The position numbers were made by a program, and so were the translations under genes. Below, piece after piece: positions 1 through 4,624 of a DNA stretch of 5,280 bases; positions within the stretch are counted from its first letter, which is position 1; every line of letters starts with the position of its first letter. Source of the DNA: an uncultured Rubritalea sp. (GTDB lineage: Bacteria; Verrucomicrobiota; Verrucomicrobiia; Verrucomicrobiales; Akkermansiaceae); assembly GCA_937951395.1 (NCBI GenBank), contig CALFBV010000173.1, forward strand, positions 1 to 5,280. The letters are read 5' to 3'. The notes beneath the pieces are model-generated. The model saw only the letters and a list, made by a program, of their open reading frames with translations, searched no databases and had not been told where the DNA came from.

Positions 1-104
1 TTAGGGGCTGATTTATCGTCGTCAATGACCTCACCATTTTCCTCAGCAAGACTCATGGAAATTCCCATGAAAAAGAGAATGAATGTAATGATGTTGAATT
101 TCAT
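1..104 (-). CDS. Partial secreted protein with N-terminal signal peptide (C-terminus outside window)
   Basis: Reading the minus strand from the ATG at 104 gives an open frame that is still open at the window edge, so only about 34 residues are visible. They begin MKFNIITFILFFMGISMSLA and continue with an acidic stretch (EENGEVIDDDKSAP). The first ~20 residues have a Lys near the start, a hydrophobic core and a small-residue end (SLA) that fits a Sec signal peptide, so the mature protein is probably periplasmic, secreted or anchored further on. The TTA at positions 1-3 looks like a stop but is not in this frame. Internal Met residues at 14 and 17 would destroy the signal peptide and are unlikely starts. 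The gene lies behind the small membrane-protein gene at 227-340 on the same strand, with a 122-bp gap. I do not recognise the family. Confidence 0.6.
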   Translation of the reverse strand, partial: MKFNIITFILFFMGISMSLAEENGEVIDDDKSAP

Positions 105-131
105 TTACTCATTAAGCATGAAACAGATAAA

Positions 132-159
132 ACCAGAAGATCCTAATAATAGTTCTGGT
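132..159. repeat. Inverted repeat in the gap between the two leftmost minus-strand genes
   Basis: The arms ACCAGAA (132-138) and TTCTGGT (153-159) are perfect reverse complements separated by 14 bases. The repeat lies 28 bp upstream of the secreted-protein start at 104. It could be a hairpin in a transcript reading leftwards or a weak operator. No T-tract follows on either strand, so it is not a convincing terminator. Confidence 0.3.
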
Positions 160-226
160 CAGAATTCACGGTAAGTCAAGAACCTAAGAATCCGCAGCTA
201 ATTACTAATCATAAATCCCAAAAGGA

Positions 227-340
227 CTACTGGGTGCTTTCTACTTCTGTGCTAGAACTAGCAAAGTACATGACCGCCACAGTGCCGAGAAAACCGGCAA
301 AGAGGATAAGGATAAGGATCATAGCTAAACATGACTTCAT
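227..340 (-). CDS. Small single-pass membrane protein (37 aa)
   Basis: The minus strand from the ATG at 340 to the TAG ending at 227 encodes 37 residues: MKSCLAMILILILFAGFLGT, then VAVMYFASSSTEVESTQ. Residues 5-26 form one strongly hydrophobic segment, followed by a short polar Ser/Thr/Glu tail. This is what a small single-span inner-membrane protein looks like. A Cys at position 4 is too early for a normal lipobox. From memory, short Verrucomicrobiota proteins of this type (MK-x-C-L, a hydrophobic run, then Y-x-S) exist without known function, but I cannot confirm membership. It diverges from trpD across a 146-bp gap and lies upstream of the secreted-protein gene on its own strand. No Shine-Dalgarno sequence precedes the ATG. 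The coding call rests on the coherent topology and the start/stop pair. Confidence 0.55.
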   Translation of the reverse strand: MKSCLAMILILILFAGFLGTVAVMYFASSSTEVESTQ

Positions 341-387
341 GCAAGTGAATGTAGTGAGGAATATTGATTCGTCCAGTTAGAATTTTA

Positions 388-404
388 AATTATCTCAGAT
401 AATT
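388..404. promoter_or_regulatory. Perfect 17-bp palindrome, candidate operator in a divergent intergenic region
   Basis: AATTATCT (388-395), a central C, and AGATAATT (397-404) are perfect 8-bp reverse complements around one base. The site lies between the divergent small membrane-protein gene (start 340) and trpD (start 487), where a repressor or activator dimer could act on either. It does not match the E. coli TrpR operator, so I do not assign a regulator. Confidence 0.4.
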
Positions 405-473
405 CGAATATTTGATGGGGGTGGCAGAAAAGTAATCTTTAAGTGCTGGTATAGATCCGTGATCTCATGTTAG

Positions 474-479
474 TATAAG
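474..479 (+). promoter_or_regulatory. Possible -10 element of trpD, placed for a leaderless transcript
   Basis: TATAAG lies 7 bp before the trpD ATG at 487. A sigma-70-type start about 7 bp downstream of a -10 box would fall on or next to the ATG, giving a leaderless mRNA. There is no recognisable -35 box at normal spacing and no extended -10 TG, so the call is tentative. A similar box, TATGAT, is placed identically before pyrF. Confidence 0.3.
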
Positions 480-486
480 AACTGCC

Positions 487-1548
487 ATGGATACATTAAG
501 TAAACATTTACAAGAAGGAAAGGAACTCAGCGAGAGGGAAGTGCATGTGGCAGTAGAAATGCTGTTAGATGAATCTATCTGTAATGACAAGAAGGCGGAT
601 TTCCTGCGCAATCTCACGAAAAAGGGAGAGACCTCAGCTGAAATCACCTCATTCGTGCAAGCATGCCTTGAACGTGCTGTAGATCCAGAAATCAGTCAGC
701 TAAACTTCGATGGTCCGACCATTGATGTCTGCGGAACGGGCGGTGATAAGCTAGATTTATTCAATGTATCAACCACCAGCATGTTCGTCATAGCAGCAGG
801 TGGAGCAGTAGTAGTGAAGCATGGCAACCGTGGCATAACCTCTAAAAGTGGAGGCGCAGATGTGCTAGAAGCTCTCGGTATTCAGTTAGACATCTCAACA
901 GAGAAATTTCGCGAGTGCCTGACCACTGCAGGAGTTGGATTCATGTTTGCCCCAGCCTATCATCCTGCATTCAAAGTGATCGGCCCAGTCAGAGCCAAGC
1001 TCGCAGAAGAAGGAGTGAGAACCATTTTTAATCTCATCGGGCCATTACTCAACCCTGCTAAACCAGAATGTCAGCTCGTAGGGATCTGCAGTGATAGCTT
1101 AGCTCAAAACTACGCAGATATTCTCCAACGGCTAGGTAGAGACAGCGCATGGGTCGTTCTAGGTAAAACGGCCGAAGGAGCCACAGTAGATGAACTCAGT
1201 CTAATGGGGGAGTCACACATCTATAAATCTGGCTCATACCAAGACCTAGTAGACGAAGTAGTCCTGCCTACAGACGTAGGCCTGGATCAATGCGAAGTCT
1301 CAGACCTAGTAGGAGGTGATTCCCAGATCAATGCCCAGATCCTAGAAGACATTCTCTCAGGAAAAGAAAAAGGCCCTAAACGACAAATGGTATTACTCAA
1401 TGCAGGAGCTGGATTAGCCTGTGCAGGTCTAATAGATGACCTCTCAGATGGTGTCAAAAAAGCAGCTGAACTTATTGATGATGGCTCAGCACTAGACAGA
1501 CTCCGTAAATTACAACAGATAGCTGCAAAGTCAGGGGCATCTAGCTAG
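487..1548 (+). CDS. trpD: Anthranilate phosphoribosyltransferase
   Basis: This 353-aa protein transfers the phosphoribosyl group of PRPP to anthranilate, giving N-(5'-phosphoribosyl)anthranilate, the second committed step of tryptophan synthesis in the cytoplasm. It has a helical N-terminal region (about residues 1-75) and then the nucleoside phosphorylase/phosphoribosyltransferase fold. Visible motifs are the PRPP loop CGTGGD (82-87), NVST (93-96), KHGNR (111-115), SGGADVLEALG (121-131), the anthranilate-side MFAPAYHPA (153-161), RTIFNLIGPLLNP (178-190) and the metal-binding Asp-Glu pair in VDELS (235-236). Length and motif order are normal for TrpD and nothing essential is missing. The ATG at 487 is chosen because the helical domain begins straight away; no Shine-Dalgarno sequence precedes it. 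No other trp gene is nearby: the left neighbour is divergent and the right one is a convergent transposase relic, so it appears to be transcribed alone. Confidence 0.97.
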   Translation: MDTLSKHLQEGKELSEREVHVAVEMLLDESICNDKKADFLRNLTKKGETSAEITSFVQACLERAVDPEISQLNFDGPTIDVCGTGGDKLDLFNVSTTSMFVIAAGGAVVVKHGNRGITSKSGGADVLEALGIQLDISTEKFRECLTTAGVGFMFAPAYHPAFKVIGPVRAKLAEEGVRTIFNLIGPLLNPAKPECQLVGICSDSLAQNYADILQRLGRDSAWVVLGKTAEGATVDELSLMGESHIYKSGSYQDLVDEVVLPTDVGLDQCEVSDLVGGDSQINAQILEDILSGKEKGPKRQMVLLNAGAGLACAGLIDDLSDGVKKAAELIDDGSALDRLRKLQQIAAKSGASS

Positions 1549-1740
1549 TAAATGTCTTGACTAGATTTTATGATAACCGCTGATGTTCATAGACTAGCGC
1601 TGATTTTCCTTAGTTCTTTGAAGCAAAAAAACTCTCTTTGGAAGATTGTTGAGCGTCCAGCGGAGTAAGAATGCAAAGTTGACATCTAGCTATCTTAACA
1701 CTTCTTGAAATCAGTTATCACTTTTCAAGTTAGGTAGCAG
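1549..1740. other. Intergenic gap after trpD, no gene or clear terminator seen
   Basis: This stretch separates trpD from the convergent transposase relic. It holds an A-run (1625-1631), two CGCTGAT copies 19 bp apart, and an imperfectly placed inverted repeat, CTTGAAA/TTTCAAG, near 1704-1729. None forms a classic terminator with an adjacent T-tract. No open frame here resembles a protein I know. Confidence 0.4.
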
Positions 1741-2226
1741 TTATCCTCCATAAACATTCTTTTTAGCCCCTGATTTTCTTCGTATTATAACTAGTGAACT
1801 AGGAATGTTCGGTGAGCCAGAAACATGATCCTTCACACGTTTAAAGAACCCATTCACAAACGACTTACACCCGATCACCGCATCATCCGTAAAATATCTC
1901 GTCTTACACCTCAGCATCTCTGCTCGGCTTAGCTTCCCATTTTGTTCTAAAATAGCATCGACCTCCTCGCGGCTATAACCTCTCCGTCTTTTATTCCTCT
2001 TACTAGCTCTCTGTCCTTGAGTCATCGGTAGCACATCCTTCTCCACCTCCCCAAGTAAAAATTCCCTCCCCACAATCCGCGAAGTACAGTGCATAATCAC
2101 CGCAAATTCTCCTCTAAACCCCGATAAAACATCTCCCTTATATTTTTTGTAACCTACTGGTGAAAATAGAATGGGGCAGGGAAAAGTATTTACTATTTTA
2201 TTTGTGTGATTATTTATTCTACACAA
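1741..2226 (-). CDS. Internally deleted IS200-like / REP-associated tyrosine transposase (RAYT-type) relic
   Basis: The 161-aa frame keeps two blocks that resemble opposite ends of Y1_Tnp/RAYT-type transposases of Verrucomicrobiota and Planctomycetota. Residues 46-63 (HCTSRIVGREFLLGEVEK) resemble the N-terminal part of the domain. Residues 92-125 (LEQNGKLSRAEMLRCKTRYF, then TDDAVIGCKSFV) and RRKSGAK near 149-155 resemble the C-terminal part. Full-length relatives have well over 100 residues between these blocks, including the His-hydrophobic-His metal site and the catalytic Tyr; here neither is present. The join falls near residues 64-75 and the frame stays open. Residues 1-40 look like read-through of upstream DNA; the Met at residue 45 (ATG at 2094) is closer to the domain start. 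The protein cannot be an active transposase. It could be a dead relic or, less likely, an expressed DNA-binding remnant. It faces trpD tail to tail. Confidence 0.7.
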   Translation of the reverse strand: MCRINNHTNKIVNTFPCPILFSPVGYKKYKGDVLSGFRGEFAVIMHCTSRIVGREFLLGEVEKDVLPMTQGQRASKRNKRRRGYSREEVDAILEQNGKLSRAEMLRCKTRYFTDDAVIGCKSFVNGFFKRVKDHVSGSPNIPSSLVIIRRKSGAKKNVYGG

Positions 2227-2428
2227 CTTCTTGATTCTCTAGATCTCGTTTCTTGGATAAAGCATTAAAAAGATCGTAGTTCTTGGATGGCTTGCAGTAG
2301 TTCATGTCTTTAAGCTACTTTCTGTGTAGATAAGTTAAATGCTTAAAAAGCTAAATCTGAGCCATGGGTTTCCAGAATTACCCTTTTTCGTGTAGTGTGT
2401 GAGAGATTAGATTTATTTGCAATAAATG

Positions 2429-2456
2429 TTGACTTTTGAGGTTTGAGAGGTAAGAT
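2429..2456 (+). promoter_or_regulatory. Candidate sigma-70-type promoter for the PEP-CTERM gene
   Basis: TTGACT (2429-2434), a 16-bp spacer and TAAGAT (2451-2456) make a -35/-10 pair with 5/6 and 4/6 matches to the E. coli consensus. It would give a transcript with a leader of roughly 190 nt carrying the hairpins listed downstream. Such pairs arise by chance in AT-rich DNA, so confidence is low. Confidence 0.3.
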
Positions 2457-2526
2457 CTTTAAAAGAATAAGCAATCAGGAGGTTGCGCCCTCTTGGAAGT
2501 AAAAAAATACCGATAGAGATGATTCT

Positions 2527-2547
2527 ATTTATTCTCCGCGAATAAAT
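2527..2547. repeat. Perfect inverted repeat, 8-bp arms and 5-nt loop
   Basis: ATTTATTC (2527-2534) and GAATAAAT (2540-2547) are exact reverse complements around TCCGC. It lies about 110 bp before the PEP-CTERM start. It could be an operator for a dimeric regulator or an RNA hairpin. No T-tract follows, so it is not an evident terminator. Confidence 0.4.
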
Positions 2548-2598
2548 TAATTAGCAATAAAGTTAACAGTAAAAACAATTTTACATTAGTTAATGTTA

Positions 2599-2631
2599 TG
2601 GCGAGAAGCTTCGGCGGAGCTCCTCTAGCCA
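2599..2631 (+). promoter_or_regulatory. GC-rich hairpin in the 5' leader of the PEP-CTERM gene
   Basis: TGGC (2599-2602) pairs with GCCA (2628-2631), GAG (2603-2605) with CTC (2623-2625), and AGCT (2607-2610) with AGCT (2618-2621), leaving one mismatch and a 2-nt TA bulge. It stands out from the AT-rich surroundings and ends 25 bp before the ATG. It begins inside ATGTTATGGC, a 10-mer also found before the second PEP-type gene (3513-3522). A role in mRNA stability or translation control is possible but unproven. Confidence 0.4.
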
Positions 2632-2656
2632 CGATTTAACTCCACACAATAATATT

Positions 2657-3274
2657 ATGAAAAACACACTTATTACTCTCGCTTCTATCACAGCTCTCGC
2701 AGCTTCTGCTGATGCTCAGAACCTACTTACTAATGGCAGCTTTGAAGCTGATAGCCTATCTTCTTCACGTACATTTGTAGTCCACACTGCAGGAGCAGGT
2801 ACATTATCAGGATGGACAGTAACCACTGGTAATGTTGACGTAAATACTGGTTACCACCCCCTTGCTACTGATGGTAACAATGTACTGGATCTTTCAGGTA
2901 CCGCTGTAGGAGGAATAAGTCAAACAATTGCAACGACAGCAGGAAATACATATTCTCTAACTTTTGATTATGGTAGTAATGTAGAATATCCTATTGATAC
3001 AGCATTATTAAATGTAACAGGTGCAAGTAGTTTAATATCTGAAACACTTGCACCTACAACTAGTCCGTTTAGATCTTACTCTAATAGTTTCGTAGCAAAT
3101 TCTGCAACAACAACTATTGATTTTAGCTCACTTAGTACTAATAATACGGGATTTGGGGGTGTGTTTTTAGACAATGTATCTGTATCTCTAACATCAGAAG
3201 CAGTCCCAGAACCATCATCAATAGCTCTTCTAGGTCTAGGAACTCTAGGGCTTCTCGCTCGTCGAAAGCGATAA
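2657..3274 (+). CDS. Exported choice-of-anchor (choice-of-anchor C-like) PEP-CTERM sorting-domain protein
   Basis: This 205-aa surface protein has a Sec signal peptide in residues 1-20 (MKNTLITLASITALAASADA, cleavage before Q21). Next comes a beta-rich domain starting NGSFE (26-30), with SGWTV (51-55), GNNVLDLSG (73-81), GGISQTI (85-91), TTAGNTYSLTFDY (93-105) and LDNVSVS (171-177). This order fits the choice-of-anchor C / DUF642-like families, which are thought to be carbohydrate- or surface-associated. The tail is a textbook PEP-CTERM signal: VPEPSS (183-188), a hydrophobic stretch (189-200) and RRKR (202-205), recognised by an exosortase (EpsH/XrtA type) that cleaves and anchors or releases the protein. 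No exosortase is in the window; PEP-CTERM substrates are usually scattered in the genome. The ATG has no Shine-Dalgarno sequence and follows an AT-rich leader. A hairpin terminator follows the stop. Confidence 0.9.
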   Translation: MKNTLITLASITALAASADAQNLLTNGSFEADSLSSSRTFVVHTAGAGTLSGWTVTTGNVDVNTGYHPLATDGNNVLDLSGTAVGGISQTIATTAGNTYSLTFDYGSNVEYPIDTALLNVTGASSLISETLAPTTSPFRSYSNSFVANSATTTIDFSSLSTNNTGFGGVFLDNVSVSLTSEAVPEPSSIALLGLGTLGLLARRKR

Positions 3275-3302
3275 TCTGACCTAACAGGCTTAGCCTTTTA
3301 TC

Positions 3303-3331
3303 AACCCGCTTTGGTTTTTCCAGAGCGGGTT
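3303..3331 (+). terminator. Rho-independent-type terminator of the PEP-CTERM gene
   Basis: AACCCGCT (3303-3310) pairs perfectly with AGCGGGTT (3324-3331). One G-U pair (3311/3323) and TGG/CCA (3312-3314/3320-3322) extend it to a 12-bp stem closed by a TTTTT loop. It begins 29 bp after the stop codon. The T-tract behind it is weak (CTTTGTGTT), so it may act as a terminator or as a 3'-end stabiliser. Confidence 0.7.
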
Positions 3332-3362
3332 CTTTGTGTTCATGTCACGCTCCATCTCTGTA

Positions 3363-3388
3363 GCGGAGCTCTGGGATAGCTCCACCGC
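3363..3388. repeat. REP-like bulged hairpin sharing GCGGAGCTC with the upstream leader
   Basis: GCG-GAGCT (3363-3370) pairs with AGCTC (3378-3382) and CGC (3386-3388), leaving a 3-nt CAC bulge and a 7-nt loop. The 9-mer GCGGAGCTC (3363-3371) also occurs at 2614-2622 inside the PEP-CTERM leader hairpin. GC-rich extragenic hairpins near a RAYT-type transposase relic resemble REP elements, but two partial copies are not enough to define a family. Confidence 0.3.
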
Positions 3389-3594
3389 CTGCCATAACTA
3401 TCTCACAGCCAAACCTGCCTCGGCGGGATCTTTAGAGTGTAGTTTAGTTTTGATCTATTTGCTCTTTTTCAGCTCCAGCAATATCAACGGCTCGGCTGGG
3501 TGACTTTTCGAGATGTTATGGCTATTATCACGGCTTCGGTCATGTGCCTCCCAAAAATAGAGCTATTCACCCATAATAACCAACAAACAATACT

Positions 3595-4131
3595 ATGAAA
3601 ACAATTATTACATTCGCTTCTATTACGGTTCTTACTGTTTCGGCTAATGCTCAAACATTTAATTTTACATCTACTGATAAGATCACTGACGCTAATATCC
3701 TCAGAACTCAAATAGGGCTACTCTGCCAAAGTCGAACCCATTTTGAAGATGTTGAACTCTTCAGGCAAGATGAGTCAGAAAGCTTCAGACTGAGCACGGG
3801 TATCAATAAAATCCCCTCTGAGTCTACTCTGCGACTGAGGCTTAAAGAGCTAGCCGCAGTGGAAAGTATGCGTAAAATCGAAGGCGTAAATCTTGCTATT
3901 CTCAAGCGTCACCAAGTCACCCCACTAGTAATCAATGGCAGATTCTATATCCCTAGTAATATCGATGTCACCCCTCTCGACAATACGGGAAGCCATCGCC
4001 AACACGTGAGCAGAACCTATAAGAGATGCTATGGATTCGCCCCAATCATGAGCAATCTCGGGACACAAGGCTGGCTACTTCACCAAGAACTGCGCCTCGG
4101 TAGCCAACATTGTCAAAAAGAAACGCACTAA
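3595..4131 (+). CDS. Chimeric gene: PEP-CTERM-type signal peptide fused to truncated IS1380-family transposase
   Basis: The 178-aa frame starts with a signal peptide, MKTIITFASITVLTVSANAQ, matching the first PEP-CTERM protein at 14 of 20 aligned residues and closely at DNA level. After about 10 transitional residues it becomes an IS1380-family transposase: NILRTQIGLLC (35-45), SRTHFEDVELFRQDE (46-60), PSESTLRLRL (74-83), INGRFYIPSNIDVTPLDN (113-130, with D124 probably the first catalytic Asp), VSRTYKRCYGFAPIM (138-152) and LRLGSQHCQKET (166-177). Complete IS1380 transposases run to roughly 420-450 residues. Here the N-terminal ~45 residues are replaced by the signal peptide, and the middle with the other catalytic acids is gone. 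The frame ends just after QKET where relatives continue with Pro; the true C-terminus follows in the next frame at 4112-4270. It cannot transpose. Whether a protein is made and exported is unknown. The upstream part is best read as the start of a second PEP-CTERM-type gene. Confidence 0.75.
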   Translation: MKTIITFASITVLTVSANAQTFNFTSTDKITDANILRTQIGLLCQSRTHFEDVELFRQDESESFRLSTGINKIPSESTLRLRLKELAAVESMRKIEGVNLAILKRHQVTPLVINGRFYIPSNIDVTPLDNTGSHRQHVSRTYKRCYGFAPIMSNLGTQGWLLHQELRLGSQHCQKETH

Positions 4132-4270
4132 GCAAAAGCGACGGAGAGTAGGAAGCATCCTCAAAGACATCATCAACATCGCCGCCAAGCTCGTGATCCA
4201 TAGTGGAGTGAAGCTCTTAAAGGTAGCCAAAGGCTGGCCATGGTCAGCAGCAATTTTGTCTGTCCATTAA
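3688..4270 (+). mobile_element. IS1380-family insertion sequence remnant (both N-terminal and middle parts lost)
   Basis: Transposase similarity starts near codon 32 of the chimeric frame and resumes after an internal deletion up to the TAA at 4268-4270. Neither terminal inverted repeat can be identified. The left end is missing because transposase coding begins directly after the signal peptide. The right end, if present, lies somewhere in the unassigned 4271-4498. The left flank is a PEP-CTERM-type gene and the right flank is a truncated cstA, so the remnant separates two unrelated broken genes. Confidence 0.7.
4112..4270 (+). pseudogene. C-terminal fragment of IS1380-family transposase, frame-shifted relative to the N-terminal part
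   Basis: One frame over from the chimeric gene, this segment encodes VKKKRTKQKRRR, then VGSILKDIINIAAKLVIHSG, then VKLLKVAKGWPWSAAILSVH and a TAA. A basic run followed by an amphipathic helix and a short aromatic end (GWPW) is how IS1380-family transposases end. It has no start codon of its own and overlaps the end of the upstream frame by 20 bp. It shows that the upstream stop at 4129-4131 results from an out-of-frame internal deletion, not from a natural end of the gene. Confidence 0.65.
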
Positions 4271-4498
4271 GACCTAAGGCTAAGCCTCTCTTAGGAAGCT
4301 CAAAGCAGATTCCATTACCATGCACAGAGCTAGTGTCACCACTTAGTTCAGGCTAGCTACGCCCCTGAACAGTAGAAAGTCAGAAAACCCCGATCCTTCC
4401 CAAGCGAATTGAGGCTGATTGACGAGCTTCTATCCAGCAAGACAGAGAACGAACGCAGAATACAGCCCAATTTCTCAAACATGTAGAGAGAAGAGATA
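4271..4498. other. Unassigned DNA between the IS1380 remnant and the truncated cstA
   Basis: No recognisable gene lies on either strand; the longest minus-strand frame here is about 40 codons and resembles nothing I know. The stretch opens with CCTAAG...CTTAGG (4273-4295), which also contains AGGCTAAGCCT. It holds a perfect 7-bp inverted repeat, GTTCAGG/CCTGAAC (4346-4352 and 4364-4370, 11-nt loop). It may be the 3' non-coding end of the IS or filler from the rearrangement that cut cstA. Confidence 0.4.
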
Positions 4499-4615
4499 CT
4501 AGCTCACGGCATCAGGGTTTAGTTTAAATATTTTCTCTCCGAGCCATTTTCCATAGGTGTTATAGGCGATGATGTAGAGGATCAGTGATCCGAGTGCGAT
4601 AGCGAGTGTTTCCAT
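4499..4615 (-). pseudogene. cstA: N-terminal remnant of carbon starvation protein CstA-family transporter
   Basis: The minus strand from the ATG at 4615 encodes 38 residues, METLAIALGSLILYIIAYNT then YGKWLGEKIFKLNPDAVS, and stops at TAG. This matches the start of CstA-family peptide/pyruvate transporters: a first transmembrane helix with LYxIAYxxYG, then a K-F-x-L-(D/N)-P segment. Intact CstA proteins continue with (T/S)-P-x-x-x-x-x-D-G-x-D-Y/F-V-P-T and hundreds more residues with many membrane helices. Here similarity ends at the Ser codon and the DNA beyond has no related reading frame. The gene is therefore a broken 5' end, not a full transporter, though a one-helix peptide could still be made. 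It starts 9 bp after the KH-protein stop, so the two were probably co-transcribed. The break abuts DNA next to the IS1380 remnant. Confidence 0.75.
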
Positions 4616-4624
4616 TTTATTTTT

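Larger units (their letters stand above)
2227..2656. other. 430-bp gene-free leader region upstream of the PEP-CTERM gene
   Basis: No credible gene is seen on either strand. The region is AT-rich. It holds the direct repeat TTCTTGGAT at 2250-2258 and 2280-2288 (exactly 30 bp apart), a promoter-like pair at 2429-2456, a small hairpin AGGAGG/CCTCTT with a 6-nt loop (2477-2494), a perfect 8/5/8 inverted repeat (2527-2547), a 6/2/6 inverted repeat (2583-2596) and a GC-rich hairpin just before the next gene. It is probably the control region of the PEP-CTERM gene joined to the upstream flank of the transposase relic. Confidence 0.5.
3275..3594. other. 320-bp intergenic region: terminator, REP-like hairpins and leader of the next gene
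   Basis: No credible gene lies here. After the terminator at 3303-3331 comes a GC-rich segment (about 3340-3432) with consecutive small inverted repeats, including GCGGAGCT...AGCTC-cac-CGC (3363-3388) and CCTGCCTCGGCGGG (3415-3428). The last ~150 bp are the leader of the chimeric gene and carry ATGTTATGGC at 3513-3522, shared with the first PEP-CTERM gene's leader. Confidence 0.5.

Noticed and set aside
465..647. Minus-strand open frame of 60 codons at the start of trpD
   Set aside because: Shadow of the trpD N-terminal coding region, Ser-rich, with no independent support.
1588..1681. Minus-strand frame of about 31 codons (MSTLHSYSAGRST...) between trpD and the RAYT relic
   Set aside because: Short, no domain, no start signal and no topology that would support a real small protein.
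1704..1729. CTTGAAA/TTTCAAG inverted repeat as a terminator between trpD and the RAYT relic
   Set aside because: Long 12-nt loop, AT-rich weak stem and no adjacent T-tract.
2599..2616. Possible sigma-54 promoter (TGGC...) before the PEP-CTERM gene, since some PEP-CTERM genes are sigma-54 controlled
   Set aside because: The GG is present but the GC at the required 10-bp spacing is not (the -12 position reads TTCGG instead of TTGC), and the second leader with the same TGGC also fails.
3484..3711. Minus-strand open frame of 75 codons over the leader and signal peptide of the chimeric gene
   Set aside because: It runs antisense to a clear signal peptide and leader, has Ser/Asn/Cys-rich low-quality composition and no recognisable domain.
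3708..3905. Minus-strand open frame of 65 codons inside the transposase remnant
   Set aside because: Shadow of the IS1380 transposase coding sequence on the plus strand.
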